DNA from: Phocoena phocoena
Taxonomy: Eukaryota; Chordata; Mammalia; Artiodactyla; Phocoenidae
Reading direction: 5' to 3'
DNA: 64,000 nt
Assembly: GCF_963924675.1 (NCBI RefSeq)
Contig: NC_089228.1
Span: 92,720,894 to 92,784,893 of the forward strand
The position numbers and the translations under genes were made by a program. Below the pieces are notes generated by a model that worked only from the letters and a program-made list of their open reading frames with translations, searched no databases and was not told where the DNA came from. Below, piece by piece: positions 1-11,027 of the stretch (position 1 is the first letter of the stretch; each line of letters begins with the position of its first letter).

Positions 1-224
1 TGCAAAAGCACCACCAAGAGCTTGTTGACTACCCCTAAAGCTCAGGATTATGGCCCTGGTGAGTCAAGGTTCTTGAAAACTTGCTACATTCTCAAAATGT
101 GGGACGAGGAAAACAAGTTTATTCACTTGTGTTCACTGTAACCAAAAGTCAGTTAAGTAAATTTGCAAAATGATATATATTTTTGGAAGAAAAAAACTTT
201 TTAAAAAAGAATGAACTAAAATCA
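1..224. other. Single-copy sequence at window edge
   Basis: AT-rich sequence with no open frame or repeat that I recognise. It runs into the old L1 that begins near 225, and the left part may be further decayed L1. Confidence 0.4.
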
Positions 225-1468
225 CTCCATATTCAAATCTCTGTGACCTCTATTCAACAAGTGGTGCTGGGACAGCTGGAAAAGACACATGGGACACATG
301 CAAAAGAATGAAGTTAGACCCTTCACACCATATGCAAAAAATTAGCTCTAACATTTAGCTTGTTAATCCATTTAAACTATATAACTGTTAGAATAAAACA
401 TAGGAATAGATCTTCACGACATTGGATTTGGCAATGGATTCTTAGATATGATGCTAAAAGCACAAGTAACATAAGAAATTAAATTGGACTTCATCAAAAT
501 TAAAAAAAAAACTTGTGAATCAAAGGGCACTGTCAAGAAAGTCAAAAGACCACCCACAAATGGGAGAAAATATTTGCAAATCATGTATCTGATAAAGAGT
601 CTAGCTTCTGGAATATGTAGACCTCCTAGAACTGCACAACCAAAAGACAACTCAATTTTTAAATGGACAAAGGACTTGAATAGACATTTCTCCAAAAAAG
701 ATGTACAAATGATCAATAAGCACGTTGAAAAAATGCTCAGCATCTTTAGTGGTTAAGGAAATGCAAATCAAAACCACAGTGAGATACCACATTATGTCCA
801 TCAGGGTGGCCATAATAAAAAGTTAAGAAGATAACAAATATTGGCAAGGATATGGAGAAATTGGAACCCTCATAAATTGCTTTAAAATTGTGTAGCCACT
901 GTGGAAAAGAGTTTGGCATTTCCTCAAAAGGTTAAACACAGAATTACCATGACCCAGCAATTCCCCTCCTAGGTATATACCCAGGAGAATTGAAAACAGT
1001 CATTCAAACAAAAACATCTACAAGAATGTTCATCGCAGCATTCTTCATAATGGCCACCAAATGTCCATCAACTGATGAATGGATAAACAAACTATGGTAT
1101 ATACGTGCAATGCAGCCAGTGTTCAGCCAAAAGAATGAAGTACTGATCCTGAAAATGTTATGCTCAGTGAAAGGAGCCAGACACAAAAGGCCATGTATTG
1201 TATGATTCCGTTTAGATGCAACGTCTAGAATAGGCAAATCCATAGACACAGAAAGCAGACCAGTGGTCGCCAGGGGCTGGAAGGAGGAGGGAATGGGGAG
1301 TGACTGATGGGTATGGGGTTTCTTTGGGGGATGATGAAAATCTTCTGGAATTAGGTAATGGTGACGGTTGTACAACATTGTGCATGTAATAAAAACCACT
1401 GAATTTTACACTTTAAAAATGATTTAAATGGTGAATTTTATGTGATGTGAATTTTACCTCGATTAAAA
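225..1468 (+). mobile_element. Old LINE-1 3' end (L1MA/L1MB-like)
   Basis: This is a 5'-truncated, decayed L1 in sense orientation. The first ~1 kb matches the end of ORF2: short fragments read like the ORF2 C-terminus, such as the 'QTKTSTRMFIAAFFIMA' stretch near 1005-1055, but stops and frameshifts break it repeatedly. It ends with the mammalian L1M 3'UTR: the 'aggaatggggagtgactg' type block near 1290, the 'aaaccactgaattttacac' block near 1394, and the terminal 'ttttacctcgattaaaa' near 1453. Divergence is high, so it is ancient and inactive. The exact subfamily is my inference. Confidence 0.88.
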
Positions 1469-3210
1469 ACTCTCTCTCTGACCCCCATCTGTTCTTCACT
1501 TTTGGTCTTAAACCAACCCCTTAGACATTACTAAAGGATCTTGTTCTATCATTTATCCTTTGTGATTCCACTCTCACCCTCTACTTTTTCCCCTCCAATG
1601 TCAGCTTCTGCAGAGAGTCATCTACACTGGTCTTCACTTCTTACCAGCACCGCATTCATCACTCCTCCTCAGGCTTTGGTTCCCCAGCAGAGCCAGGGGA
1701 ACATGGCAGCCATGCAAAAGGTCCCTCTGCAGATTCCACACCTGAGCCGGAAAGTTCTGCACCTGCCCACGCAGCAGCTCAGGTGCCTCCCGCTTTACCC
1801 AAGAGGGCTTCCAGTTGCTAAAATTTGAAATTGGCTTTCAGTGGACTCATCCATCACAGCATCACCACAGAATGTAAACTCTTGGGGACAGATGAGAGAA
1901 CCCGCATAGCCTCTCCTGGCAGGCCCAGGTGACTCCTGCAAGCTCAGTACAGTGAAAGTCACAGGTAGGAAAATGTAAATTTGTATGAGAAGATGTAAGG
2001 CTGTTACAGAGCTTAAGTCCCTTTCATTCTGGATAATAGTCAGCTCTGATAGCCTTGGAGGTTGATCTCTGAGCCGGCAGTGGTCTTAAAGTGGAAGGAA
2101 GCTGTATTCAACATTCTCTTAATTTCTTTCTTCCCACCCCCTCTTTTTCTGCTGGGGTCGGCAGAAATTGGGAATCTTTTTTTCCTTTTAGATCAGTATT
2201 AGTATGATTATACTGAAAGACCTGTATGGGAGGAATGCTGAGATCTGAATTAAAAATAGCGTTTTCTGTCCTCCCACGCACAGCACTTGAGTGCTCTGAA
2301 TGCCTTTTATAAATGCAGACTTTCTGCCTGGCTAGATAAAAGAAGCTGTCACTTCATTTCCATAACGAAGTCATTCCCAGGAGAATTCCATTGTTTTAGC
2401 AATAGAATTTTTGTAAAAGGCCTCTTATTTTGCCTGAAAAAGGTAACAAAAATGAACTTTGGAGAGCTTATTCCACAAAACAATTAAGGAGTGAGATTTT
2501 TCTCCTCTTTTGATATGCGAGGAGTTCTAAGTGTGAGAATCCCCTGAGCCGTGATATTAGGATAAACCCCCTAAACCTGGAAGACGAAGATGGTGGGGAG
2601 AAAGTCTGTTATTCATTCTTCAAGTAGGAATGGGGGTGCGCCATTCCTTACCATGTGGGTTCCAGCGGCATGTGACAAACAGGTGTTGCTAATTCTAAAG
2701 AGTTTTAAGTTTATTTTTAAAGTGATGTAGGAAACTTTTAAGATCCTCATTATGTAAGGAATTTCCGTGTGATTTTTAATGAAATGTGATCAGGTATTTT
2801 AATTGAATTTCAGGACTCTGCAGGCCAACTCTGGCTGTATCTTGCTGGGGTCCTGTGCTAGTTGATATTGCCCTTTATTTGACCTTAAAACATTGTCGCA
2901 AGTGACATTGTTACTGAGTCCAAGCTCCTTCGCTTGCTGCAGGACAGGCCAATAAATTGAGAGACAAGTTGTTGAGGCCAGGAATAGCAACCTTATTCAG
3001 AGAGCCTGCAGACCAAGAAGATGGTGGATGGTGTCCCAAAGAACCATCTTGCCTGAGTTACAATGCAGGCTTCTTTTCTACTAAAAGGGGAGGGAGTGAA
3101 GTCAAACATTTCCTGGTTCGGGTCAGTCTCCCGATGTGTTAATTTCTTCCTTCCTGCAGTCTTTCTTCTTTTTTTTTTTAAGTGTTTTCAGTCATTCTCT
3201 AATGTGGTTT
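1469..3210. other. Single-copy block, 1.7 kb
   Basis: No recognisable repeat or exon. The part at about 2215-2500 is repeat-free and AT-rich, contains a GATA-type site (ctagataaaag) and SOX-type site (attgtttt), and could be a conserved non-coding element. That is inference only. A pyrimidine-rich tract lies at 3145-3180. Confidence 0.4.
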
Positions 3211-3352
3211 GATTTATTTATTTTTGCTGTGTTGGGTCTTCGTTTCTGCGTGAGGGCTTTCTCCAGCTGTGGCAAGCAGGGGCCACTCTTCATCGCGGTG
3301 CGCGCGGGCCTCTCTTGTTGCGGAGCACAGGCTCCAGACGCGCAGGCTCAGT
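3211..3352 (-). mobile_element. CHR-2 SINE, 5'-truncated fragment
   Basis: Reverse-strand match to the 3' half of the CHR-2 type tRNA-derived SINE. The AT-rich tail complement (gatttatttattttt) is followed by the 'gttgggtcttcg' and 'ttgttgcggagcacagg' blocks shared with the fuller copies at 19205 and 53518. It stops at 'ggctcagt', so the tRNA-like head is missing. I could not find a clear target-site duplication. Confidence 0.8.
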
Positions 3353-3804
3353 CTACCTGCCTTTGGTGTTTCAACAGGTAATCCCTAGATTTAATGCCAA
3401 GTGGCATTTCTGTTCCTTGGTCTTCGCAGCTGAGACCACTGAAATCTCAGTTTTAAGCTAGAATCGTTTTGTTAAGCCTCCTCCAAAAGAGAAGTTTTAA
3501 ATAGTGCCTTTGTCTCCTAATGCTTTTGTTCTGATTGCATCAGGAAGTTGTGATATTTAAACAAGGAGGCAGTGACCTGGAATAGTATGAAAAAAAGGAT
3601 AAAATACAGAGTCATTATATTTTTGGCTTTCAATTTAATAAAACGTACAAAAGGAAGACAAATGAGGTTGATTTAATGTAATGATGGCAATCCTGTTGAT
3701 CCAAACATTATGCAACGCTGGATAGTTAAACTGTTGCTGATTTTGAATTTGGGGAAATAATTCTGTTTTTCAAAAGATCTTTGAATAGCCTTTAATCACG
3801 TAAC
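3353..3804. other. Single-copy block
   Basis: AT-rich sequence with no repeat or coding signal that I can identify. Confidence 0.35.
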
Positions 3805-3819
3805 GATACTATAACTTTT

Positions 3820-4035
3820 TTTTTTTTTTTTTTTTTTTTTTTGGTGGTACGCGGGCCTCTCACTGTTGTGGCCTCTCCCATTGCAGAGCACAGGCTCCGG
3901 ACGCGCAGGCTCAGCCGCCGTGGCTCACGGGCCCAGCCGCTCCGCGGCATGTGGGATCTTCCCGGACCAGGGAACGAACCCGTGTCCCCTGCATCGGCAG
4001 GCGGACTCTCAACCACTGCACCACCAGGGAAGCCC
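3820..4035 (-). mobile_element. CHR-1 SINE with 15-bp perfect TSD
   Basis: Full-length cetacean CHR-1 in reverse orientation: T-tract (complement of the A tail), then 'gcgggcctctcactg', the GC-rich body, the tRNA-like head with a B-box complement (gaacccgtgtcccc), ending 'ccaccagggaagccc'. It is flanked by gatactataactttt at 3805-3819 and 4036-4050, a perfect TSD that defines the insertion. Its antisense strand is open over its full length, which explains a spurious 178-codon frame starting at 3841. It is a non-coding Pol III retroposon mobilised by L1. Confidence 0.96.
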
Positions 4036-4050
4036 GATACTATAACTTTT

Positions 4051-5829
4051 AAGGCACGGTTGAAGGTCCTGGTTGAAGCCATGCTTTTACGTAGAAACAT
4101 TTCATTAAGTAAAAAGGAAGTCATGGCTTTGATAGGATGCTTCCAGAGTTCTGCTTTTAATACCTTTGGTGAATTCTGTATCTGTCCAAAAGCATTGGGC
4201 TGGAGAGTATATGGGGATTCTGTCTTGTCATTTTATAATACTTTGACTTACCATTTGGTATTTTGTGAAGTCAGGCCCAACAGAATACTTGTGGATACTA
4301 TCATACAACTCCTAATATTATGGCAAGAAGAGAATGAGAGGCACATATTCAAATTTTTTTCTGAGGATTTTTACTAATTTTGTTATAAAAAGGAGAGAAA
4401 AGTGGAGTAGACACAGAATGAAATGTAAAGCCAGGGGATTCCTCGCAGAGGCTACTCGGGAACCATTAGAGCTCATGATTTATAAACGCTTTATAAGCGA
4501 TCAAGGCATGAAGCACAGGCTCAGTCCCCACCGTCCCCATTTTTACCAGGCACTTCTGCAACACCCGGACTAATCACTGACCTTCTCCAGCAGGCATGAA
4601 TAAAACTCTCCTCCCAGGAGAAGGTGTGTGATGGCTCCTGGCAGCCCGAAAGGGACTTTTGTAACCCAGGGGATGTAGAGCCGCAGTGTGGTCTCCAAGC
4701 TTCTTGATCCAGATTGTTCTGTCTCCTGAGCCACGGTGCCTTCTCTTGGGCTTTAGCAACCCCCTTTGGAAGCAGAGTATTAAACAGGGCTAGGGAGAAA
4801 TTGTCAATTAGGAGCACAAGCCATCTTGGTCTTTAAAATCCTAATTTCCTGGAGACGTCATTCTATGGCTGTTCAGTGCAGATTAGGTATATCTTGTTTA
4901 TTTTTTCCCTTTTCTTCTCGATATGCAGACATACTTTTCTCTGGGTGCATAATTGTGTTTCTTAGCAAACTTTGCTTTATAGCAGTAAGGAGATATAACC
5001 AGCATACAAATACAGACACCTGCCGCGTCTATACGTGTGTGGATAAAGCCTTACCTTTTGTGATAAGCTGCGCTAATCCTAGGAAACAGTGGCATGGATC
5101 AACATGAATTAATGTTTATTTTAACGTTTCATCATAGGATTTTTTTTTCTAGCATGTTTATCTCTGATGATGTGTTCTTTCGGCAGATGCTCCTTTTAGT
5201 TTTCATTACCTAAGCACAAACCAGTGAATATCAATAGGAAGTGTCCCAAGTGCGTGCTAGACATTCAGGGACTGCCAGTTTGGAATCAGATTTTACGATG
5301 GATAAATCGCACAAGTTACTGATTTGTTGATTGAAGAGGGATGGCATGATGTGATGAACAAGTCATATTCTTCAGAATACCCTAGGTTTGGGCTTCCTCC
5401 CACTGGTCAACTCCCTCTAGCTCCTCTTGAAGTCTTACTGTGTTGCCGTTCCTGGGAAAGGGGGGTTTTGCTGCCCCCCCGCCCCGCCATTGCCATGGAT
5501 GCTCCCTTGTGAGCAGGGTTGGAGACAAAGGCTCTGGACCTGCTGGGCTGAGCTGATCCACAGAAGGCTTTTCTGAACTCTACAGTTGGCAGCAACCTTG
5601 GCTGCTCTTTTCTCCCTCAGAAAGAAAATACGAAGAGTCAGCTTTGGGCCTGAGTTGGAAAAAAAAAAAAAAAAAAAAAAAAAAGGCCCTTGTAGAGCAT
5701 TTCGTCAGTGACTGAGCAGTTTGCATATTGGCTCATGTCATGATTTTTCTCCAAGCCACCAGCAAGGAGCTCACAGAGTAAGGAGACTTGAGGACACGTC
5801 AGAGGGAAGAAAGGAAAATACCACATCCT
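4051..5829. other. Single-copy block with A26 tract
   Basis: 1.8 kb with no gene or interspersed repeat that I recognise. There is an uninterrupted run of about 26 A at 5659-5684 and a C-rich patch at 5473-5487. The A tract could be the tail of an old plus-strand retrocopy, but there is no AATAAA just upstream and no recognisable source, so I leave it as a simple repeat. Confidence 0.4.
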
Positions 5830-6840
5830 CGGTCAGGTGATCAACAAGTATTCGTCAAAGGGTTGCCCTTTGCAGAAGCACTGTGGCACTTAACAAAGAG
5901 AAGACAGACACAGACCCTGCCTTTGCAGAGTTCACTCCAGTCTGGAGAGATGGTGCCTGTTTGAGGATAAGGAATAAGATGATTAGTATCCTCGGGAAAA
6001 GGAATAAAAACCATAGGAGTTCACGTCCAAGAAAAAAAAAAGTACTTCTGACTGAGAAAGTTGTAGCACAGGAAGATGACGGAAAGAGTGATTGGAAAAG
6101 GTAGGACTTGAGCTGGTCCTAATAGGTACAGCTTGAATTTTTACATATGGAGTAGAAATGTGAGCTCTTGGAGATGAAGAGATGACCTCAGTTTGGCTGG
6201 TACAACACGCATAAGGGGAGAAGTGGGAAATGAAGTTGGAAAAGCATGTTGGGGCTAGATGGTAAAGGTCTTAAACAGCAGATTTTAGGAGACTTTCAGC
6301 AAGCTGGAGGAACCCGTGAAGGTGTAGCATGGAGAAGTTGTATAATCTACTTTAGGATCCAACAAGGATGGCTCAGAGGTTTGCAGGGAGAGTATTGAAG
6401 GCAAGAAGACCATTATCAGGCTGCCGTGAGAGGACAGAGTCTGAGCCGGCATGGCAGCGTGGGTGTAGAGTGCATGCTTAATGGGACTTGACAACTGGTA
6501 GACACTGGGAGAAAAGAGAAGACAACTGTGCCATTAGCATGAATCAGAAATAAAAGGAGGACTGGTTTGGCGGAAAAAAATAGAAGTTTTGAAACAGACA
6601 TAATTTATTTATACTGCATATATCCAGCAGCTTACTGGGGGAGAAGCCAGGATACAGATTTAAGAGTCATATGCAGTACAAGGAAATTATTATAGAAGGA
6701 GAAGAGAGTCGAGAACGTCACCTTGGAGAGTACATATCCTAGGGTTAGAAGGAATAACAGGAAGGGACAAAACCCAAGCAAGAGGAATAGCAGTCAGTGA
6801 TGTGAGGAACGTCAGAATAGTACTGTTTCAGAAATCAAGA
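5830..6840 (-). mobile_element. Decayed LINE-2 (L2), about 1 kb
   Basis: Antisense L2 3' region. It opens with the degraded 'aacaagtattcgtc' motif (L2: 'caacaaatatttat'), continues with 'cagaccctgcctttgcagag' (L2 'aatccctgccctcatggagc') and later purine-rich L2 text such as 'ggtcttaaacagcagatttta' and 'aaccattatcaggctgc'. Indels are frequent. An ancient inactive element; the internal boundaries are approximate. Confidence 0.7.
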
Positions 6841-6927
6841 GTAGTACTGGGACATTTTGGTTGCAAGAGACAAGTAAAATTCAGAGTGACTTAAACAAAC
6901 AAAAAAAGAATTTGTTGTATCACTTAT

Positions 6928-7490
6928 GTATTAGTTTTCTGTTGCTGCAGAACAGATTATCATAAACATAGTGATTTAAAACCACCATTTCTGTAGGTCA
7001 GAAGTCTAGCCATGGCTTAGCTGGATTCTCCACTCAGGGTTTCCTAAGGCTGAAATCAAGGTGTTAGCTGGGCTGCATTCTCATCTGGGGCTTGCCGTCC
7101 TTTTTCAGGCTCCTGCGGTTATTGGCAGAATTTACTTCCTTGTGGTTGTAGGACTGAGGCCCTTCTTCTTTTGCTGGCTATGGGATGGGCACCACTCTTA
7201 GCTCCTGGTGAGAGCCATGCCCCCCTCCCACCCCCAAATATGTTCTTTCATGTTTTGAATCTCATTCCTGGAAAAGCTTGTCCTGGAAGGACTCACCTTA
7301 TTAGGTCAGGCCCACCAAGGCTGGGCTTTCTGTTTTAAGGTCAATTGATTTGGGATGTTAATTTTATCTGCAAAATCTTTCACAGCAGCAGCAGCACCCA
7401 GATTGTGTTTGATTGAATAACTAGGAGAGGGTGTGTGGGCACCAGGGGACAGGGAATCTTGGGAGCCACTTTAGAATTTTGTCTATCACA
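6928..7490. repeat. Ancient interspersed repeat, family not resolved
   Basis: The block beginning 'ttagttttctgttgctgcag', followed by 'gatttaaaaccaccatttct', 'ggtcagaagtctagcc' and 'ctgaaatcaaggtgttagctggg', and ending 'gtctatcacaatgtaac', is a text I know as a common ancient mammalian repeat. I do not assign a family from memory. A related-looking block starts at 24010. Confidence 0.6.
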
Positions 7491-7499
7491 ATGTAACTA

Positions 7500-8140
7500 A
7501 AAAATATAGGAATGAATGTAACTTTTGGCATGGCTGCATCCAAGGGACCTCACTGTCATCAGGACTCGGACGTTCTGTCTTTCAGCCTCATTCCCTGCTG
7601 CAGAGCTTCACCCTCATGTGGGCTTTCCTCACAAGGTGGTAAAAATAGCTCTGAGGAGACCATGCTTCCATGGAGAGGGCATCTCATTCCTCTTAGTTCC
7701 AGCCAGTCTGAGAGAGGCCTTTGATTGGTGTGGCTCTGGTTACATGCCCGTCCCTACATCCTGTCATCATGGCAAGAGGGATATGTATTCTGATTCTCCA
7801 AGCCTAGATCATATGCCCATCTTTATTTATTTTTAAAATTTTATTGAAGTATAATTGATTCATTATGTTGTGTTGATTTCTGCTGTACGGCAAAGTTACT
7901 CAGTTATACGTACATGCTCTTTTTATATTCTTTTCCATTACGGTTTATCACACGATATTGAATATAGTTCCCTGTGCTGTACAGTAGGACCTTGTTGTTT
8001 ATCCATCCTATATATAATAGTTTGCATATGCCCATCTTTGGGCCCAAGGCATGAGGTCAACCCAGCCCAAATAACAAAGAAAATGGGGGAGAGGTCATTC
8101 CAGAAAGATGCTGTCCAGGCAAAAATGCTAGGTCACTAAA
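7500..8140. repeat. Ancient repeat-like segment split by an L1 stub
   Basis: The sequence at 7500-7824 resumes at 8025 after a 200-bp L1 insertion, as shown by the duplicated target catatgcccatcttt. The text ('gctgcagagcttcaccctc', 'gattggtgtggctctggtta', 'agatcatatgcccatctt', 'gaggtcaacccagccc') has the feel of an old mammalian interspersed repeat, but I cannot name it. Confidence 0.45.
7825..8024 (-). mobile_element. Young L1 3'UTR stub with 15-bp perfect TSD
   Basis: A severely 5'-truncated 200-bp L1 in reverse orientation. It carries the artiodactyl-type L1 3' end ('attgaagtataattgattc', 'gttgatttctgctgtac', 'gttccctgtgctgtacagt'). The target duplication catatgcccatcttt is perfect at 7810-7824 and 8025-8039. 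The tail is short and impure (complement of atttatttttaaaa). The same 3' end appears at 27700-27820, 35385-36292 and 60242-60450. Confidence 0.93.
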
Positions 8141-8735
8141 TAAAAAGAAAATTTAAGGAACTACCTTATCAAGTATTCTAGGAGAGTCAGTTAGGAAAAG
8201 GCCACTACATTTAGAAGACAGGGAGCCATTCCTGGCCTTTAAAAGAGAAGGAAGTTTACTTAAAAAAAAAAAAAAGTGTTGAAATCGAACTCTAAGGGTT
8301 TTAAGAGGTACCCGATGAGATACTGTGTTGAATTTATACTACACTTTAACATGTTTTATGGTGAACAGGGGAGCGGTGACAGCCATTTGGGAATGTATTG
8401 GGGTCTGGGGAAGATCTTTCAGGGATAGCAATGATTACGTTTTAGGCTGCAAAGAAGTTTCTGGTAGAGGGGGTGAAAAGATTGTAGGAGAGACAGAGGG
8501 CAGAATTGACCCCAACAGGACTTGGAGCCAGTAGGAGACAGACTAAGAGCCCCAAAGAGTTTTCACAGATTATAAAGTGGTGTGGGCTTTTTGGGTTGTT
8601 TGGTCATTTGTCACTTCTTTGGAAGGAATGATACCTGTTTATTCTAATGTACCCATCTTAAAGTGATTAAATATACTCAAGATCCTTAGCCTCTGTCTGG
8701 CCATGTAATATGACAGAAAGACTTTACACTTAGAG
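8141..8735. other. Single-copy block
   Basis: No recognisable gene or repeat, apart from an A13 run near 8262. Confidence 0.35.
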
Positions 8736-8922
8736 CAGTGGCTCCCAAAGTGTGGTCCCTGGACCAGAAGCCTCAGCATCACCTGGGAACCTGTTAAAAG
8801 TGCAAGTTCTTTGGCCTCGCCTCAGACCTCCTAGATCAGAAATTCTGGGGGTGGGACCCAGCAACATGGTTTCACAAGACCTCCAGGTGTTTCTGATGAC
8901 GGTTCAGGTTTGAGAGCCACTG
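8736..8922 (+). mobile_element. MER5A DNA transposon (hAT-Charlie MITE)
   Basis: 187 bp, matching the usual ~189-bp length. Terminal inverted repeats are cagtggctcccaaa at the left and tttgagagccactg at the right. The body reads 'gcatcacctgggaacctgtt', 'gggggtgggacccagcaa', 'acctccaggtgtttctgatg', as in MER5A. The 8-bp flanks acttagag and cctcagag match at 6 of 8 positions, consistent with a decayed hAT duplication. Non-autonomous and long inactive. Confidence 0.93.
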
Positions 8923-10972
8923 CCTCAGAGCATCCACATATCTCCTTCACGTACCACGAGGGTTTCCTTAATGGTGGCTTTTGAAAAGCTAGGAGAATCG
9001 AGGATAAAGGCTCTTGGTGATGGGGGGAGGGCTTGTAAATCTTGAAAGGAGATGGCAACTGCTCAAAAGCCATTAGTGACCAAAAATATAATGGATTGGA
9101 AGAACAGGAGAGAGAAGGGTAAGTTATAACTTAATTGTTCTCGAGTTCATGCAGGACTTTCATTCGGATGATAGGCATGTAGGACCTCCAAGTCCCTGGA
9201 GGGCAGAAAAGTGAGAAGGGCTTAAATTATAGCTGTAGAGTAGTGCTTCCTTTGGCATAAAGGTTAAGTCGTAGAACTGGTTTGGGATATGGATCATTTA
9301 ATTTAAGTGCAGGCTCTTCTACTCAACACTACCAGGACGCTGCAAAAGAAGGGCATGGCAAGGTTTCTTTCATCAAGGAGCTTGTAAACTTTTGGAGCCT
9401 TTCAAGGCCTACATTGTCTTTTTATACTTCACTGGATTTATTTAACAGTGCTGAATTGAAAAGAACCTCGGGTCAGAACGCTCGCTAAAGGCTGTAAGTG
9501 CTGTGGGCAGTCAGGGGAAGGAGAAATTGGCGTTGTGTCACTTTCATCTCTGGACGGAGGATGCAACTGTCAGCCTGGCATAATTTCCCAGGTCTCATGG
9601 CAGGGTTTTGGACAACTTGGCTTCAAAAAGTTTTTCTTCTTGCTCTTTCTTCCTGAGTTTGCTAAAGCTTGTCAGAACTCCTAAGTCAAAGTGAGGGTTT
9701 GGATTTCACGACTTTGAACTTGGAGGATTATTAATATTTTGGTAGTTATCTGAGGAACCAAATATGTAGGAGATACTACATTTTATCCGGTGTCTTAAAT
9801 GTAAACAGGCTCAAATGGAAGTTTGGCATATTCGTTTCAAACAGACTTTCAAACTTACTCCATTCACAGGAGAACATGAATGAGCCTGTCTGAGGATGCC
9901 TTCGTTTTGTAGGATGAAGAAAGCAAATTCCTGATTTTCCTTAGTGGAAAAATTAAGTTGTACCCGCTCTGGGATGGTAGGGAACAAGAAGACAGTTCAG
10001 ATGAGCACAACATTTCTGTCGCTTTTTATTTCTGTGCATCTTGCTGCTTACCTGGGTAAATAGATACCAACCCAAGAACCAAAAGCGAAGGTGCACAGGA
10101 CACTCTAGAAAGTGAGGAAAAATACCATTTCGGTCCAGGAGAGAAATAATAAAAACATCCTAATAGTCAAGAGGAAGCCAGCGAATTTGGAACCTAATAG
10201 AAGGTACTAAGAAGTGGGTTTTTTTTGTTTTGTTTTCTGTTTTTAGAAGTTTACGTGTATTATGATCTGTTTTTAGCCCTTTTAGGGGAGGGTTTTAAGA
10301 GGAAGCTTTGTTTTATTTCATTGTGATGATGCGGTTATTTTTGATGAATTAGGAAGCTAGAGTCTTCCTTTTCTGTCACATCAAGTGTAATGCCTGCAGT
10401 GAATAATGTTCCTCTAGCAGAAATTACTAGTTTGTTGCTCTGATGGCCCAGTAGTTGGAAAGAAGAATCATTTCTTATTTCAAGGTATAGAGAACAATTC
10501 TGTTGTTCATTTCTTGATCAAGAAGACCCAATTGAAAAAAAAAAAGTCAGGGGAAAAAGATGAAATAACAGAAATTAATTGTACAGGTCTAGTCAGCGCA
10601 CATAATGCAGAGCTGTTTCCTCTGCCCGGAAACTTGGTGACTGGTTAACTCTCGCTCATCGTTTACTTCCCTGTTGAAGTGTTACTTTTGTAAGAAAGAC
10701 CTTTCTTCTAAGTGACGTTACCCCATTATGGGGTGATTGCAAATCACAGTGTTTATTTTTCCTTCTTAATGCCTATCTGCTTTTCGAATTTTATGCAAAT
10801 ATTAAAAATAGTATACTCTGATTCTTTAATATCTGTTCCTCTTGCAGCAATGAGCTTCTTAAAGGCACAGTCCTCTGTCTGTTTTGTTCAGCATTATGAA
10901 CATAGAACCTGGTGGATATAGTAAGCACCAAGTAAAAATGTGTCCAGTGAATGAATGAAAAAGAAAGCAGTT
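8923..10972. other. Single-copy block, 2 kb
   Basis: No gene, exon or named repeat recognised. Composition is AT-rich and even, with short T/G-rich runs near 10215-10245 and an A-run near 10535. Confidence 0.4.
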
Positions 10973-11027
10973 TGTACACTTGAAACTAATATGTTTTATG
11001 TCAGTTATACCTCGATTAAAAAACACT
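10973..11027 (+). mobile_element. L1 3'-terminal scrap
   Basis: About 55 bp matching the very end of an L1MA/MB 3'UTR: 'gtacacttgaaactaatatg' followed by 'cagttatacctcgattaaaa'. A remnant too short to date. Confidence 0.7.

Noticed and set aside
990..1205. 71-codon frame as a gene
   Set aside because: It is the decayed C-terminal part of L1 ORF2 running into the L1 3'UTR.
3820..4035. 'ccaccaggg' in CHR heads as CTCF sites
   Set aside because: The match covers only the first half of the CTCF core. The expected GGC part reads 'aagcc', so I do not claim binding.
3841..4377. 178-codon open frame on the plus strand
   Set aside because: Its first third is CHR-1 antisense and the rest is unremarkable AT-rich sequence. 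No family resemblance.
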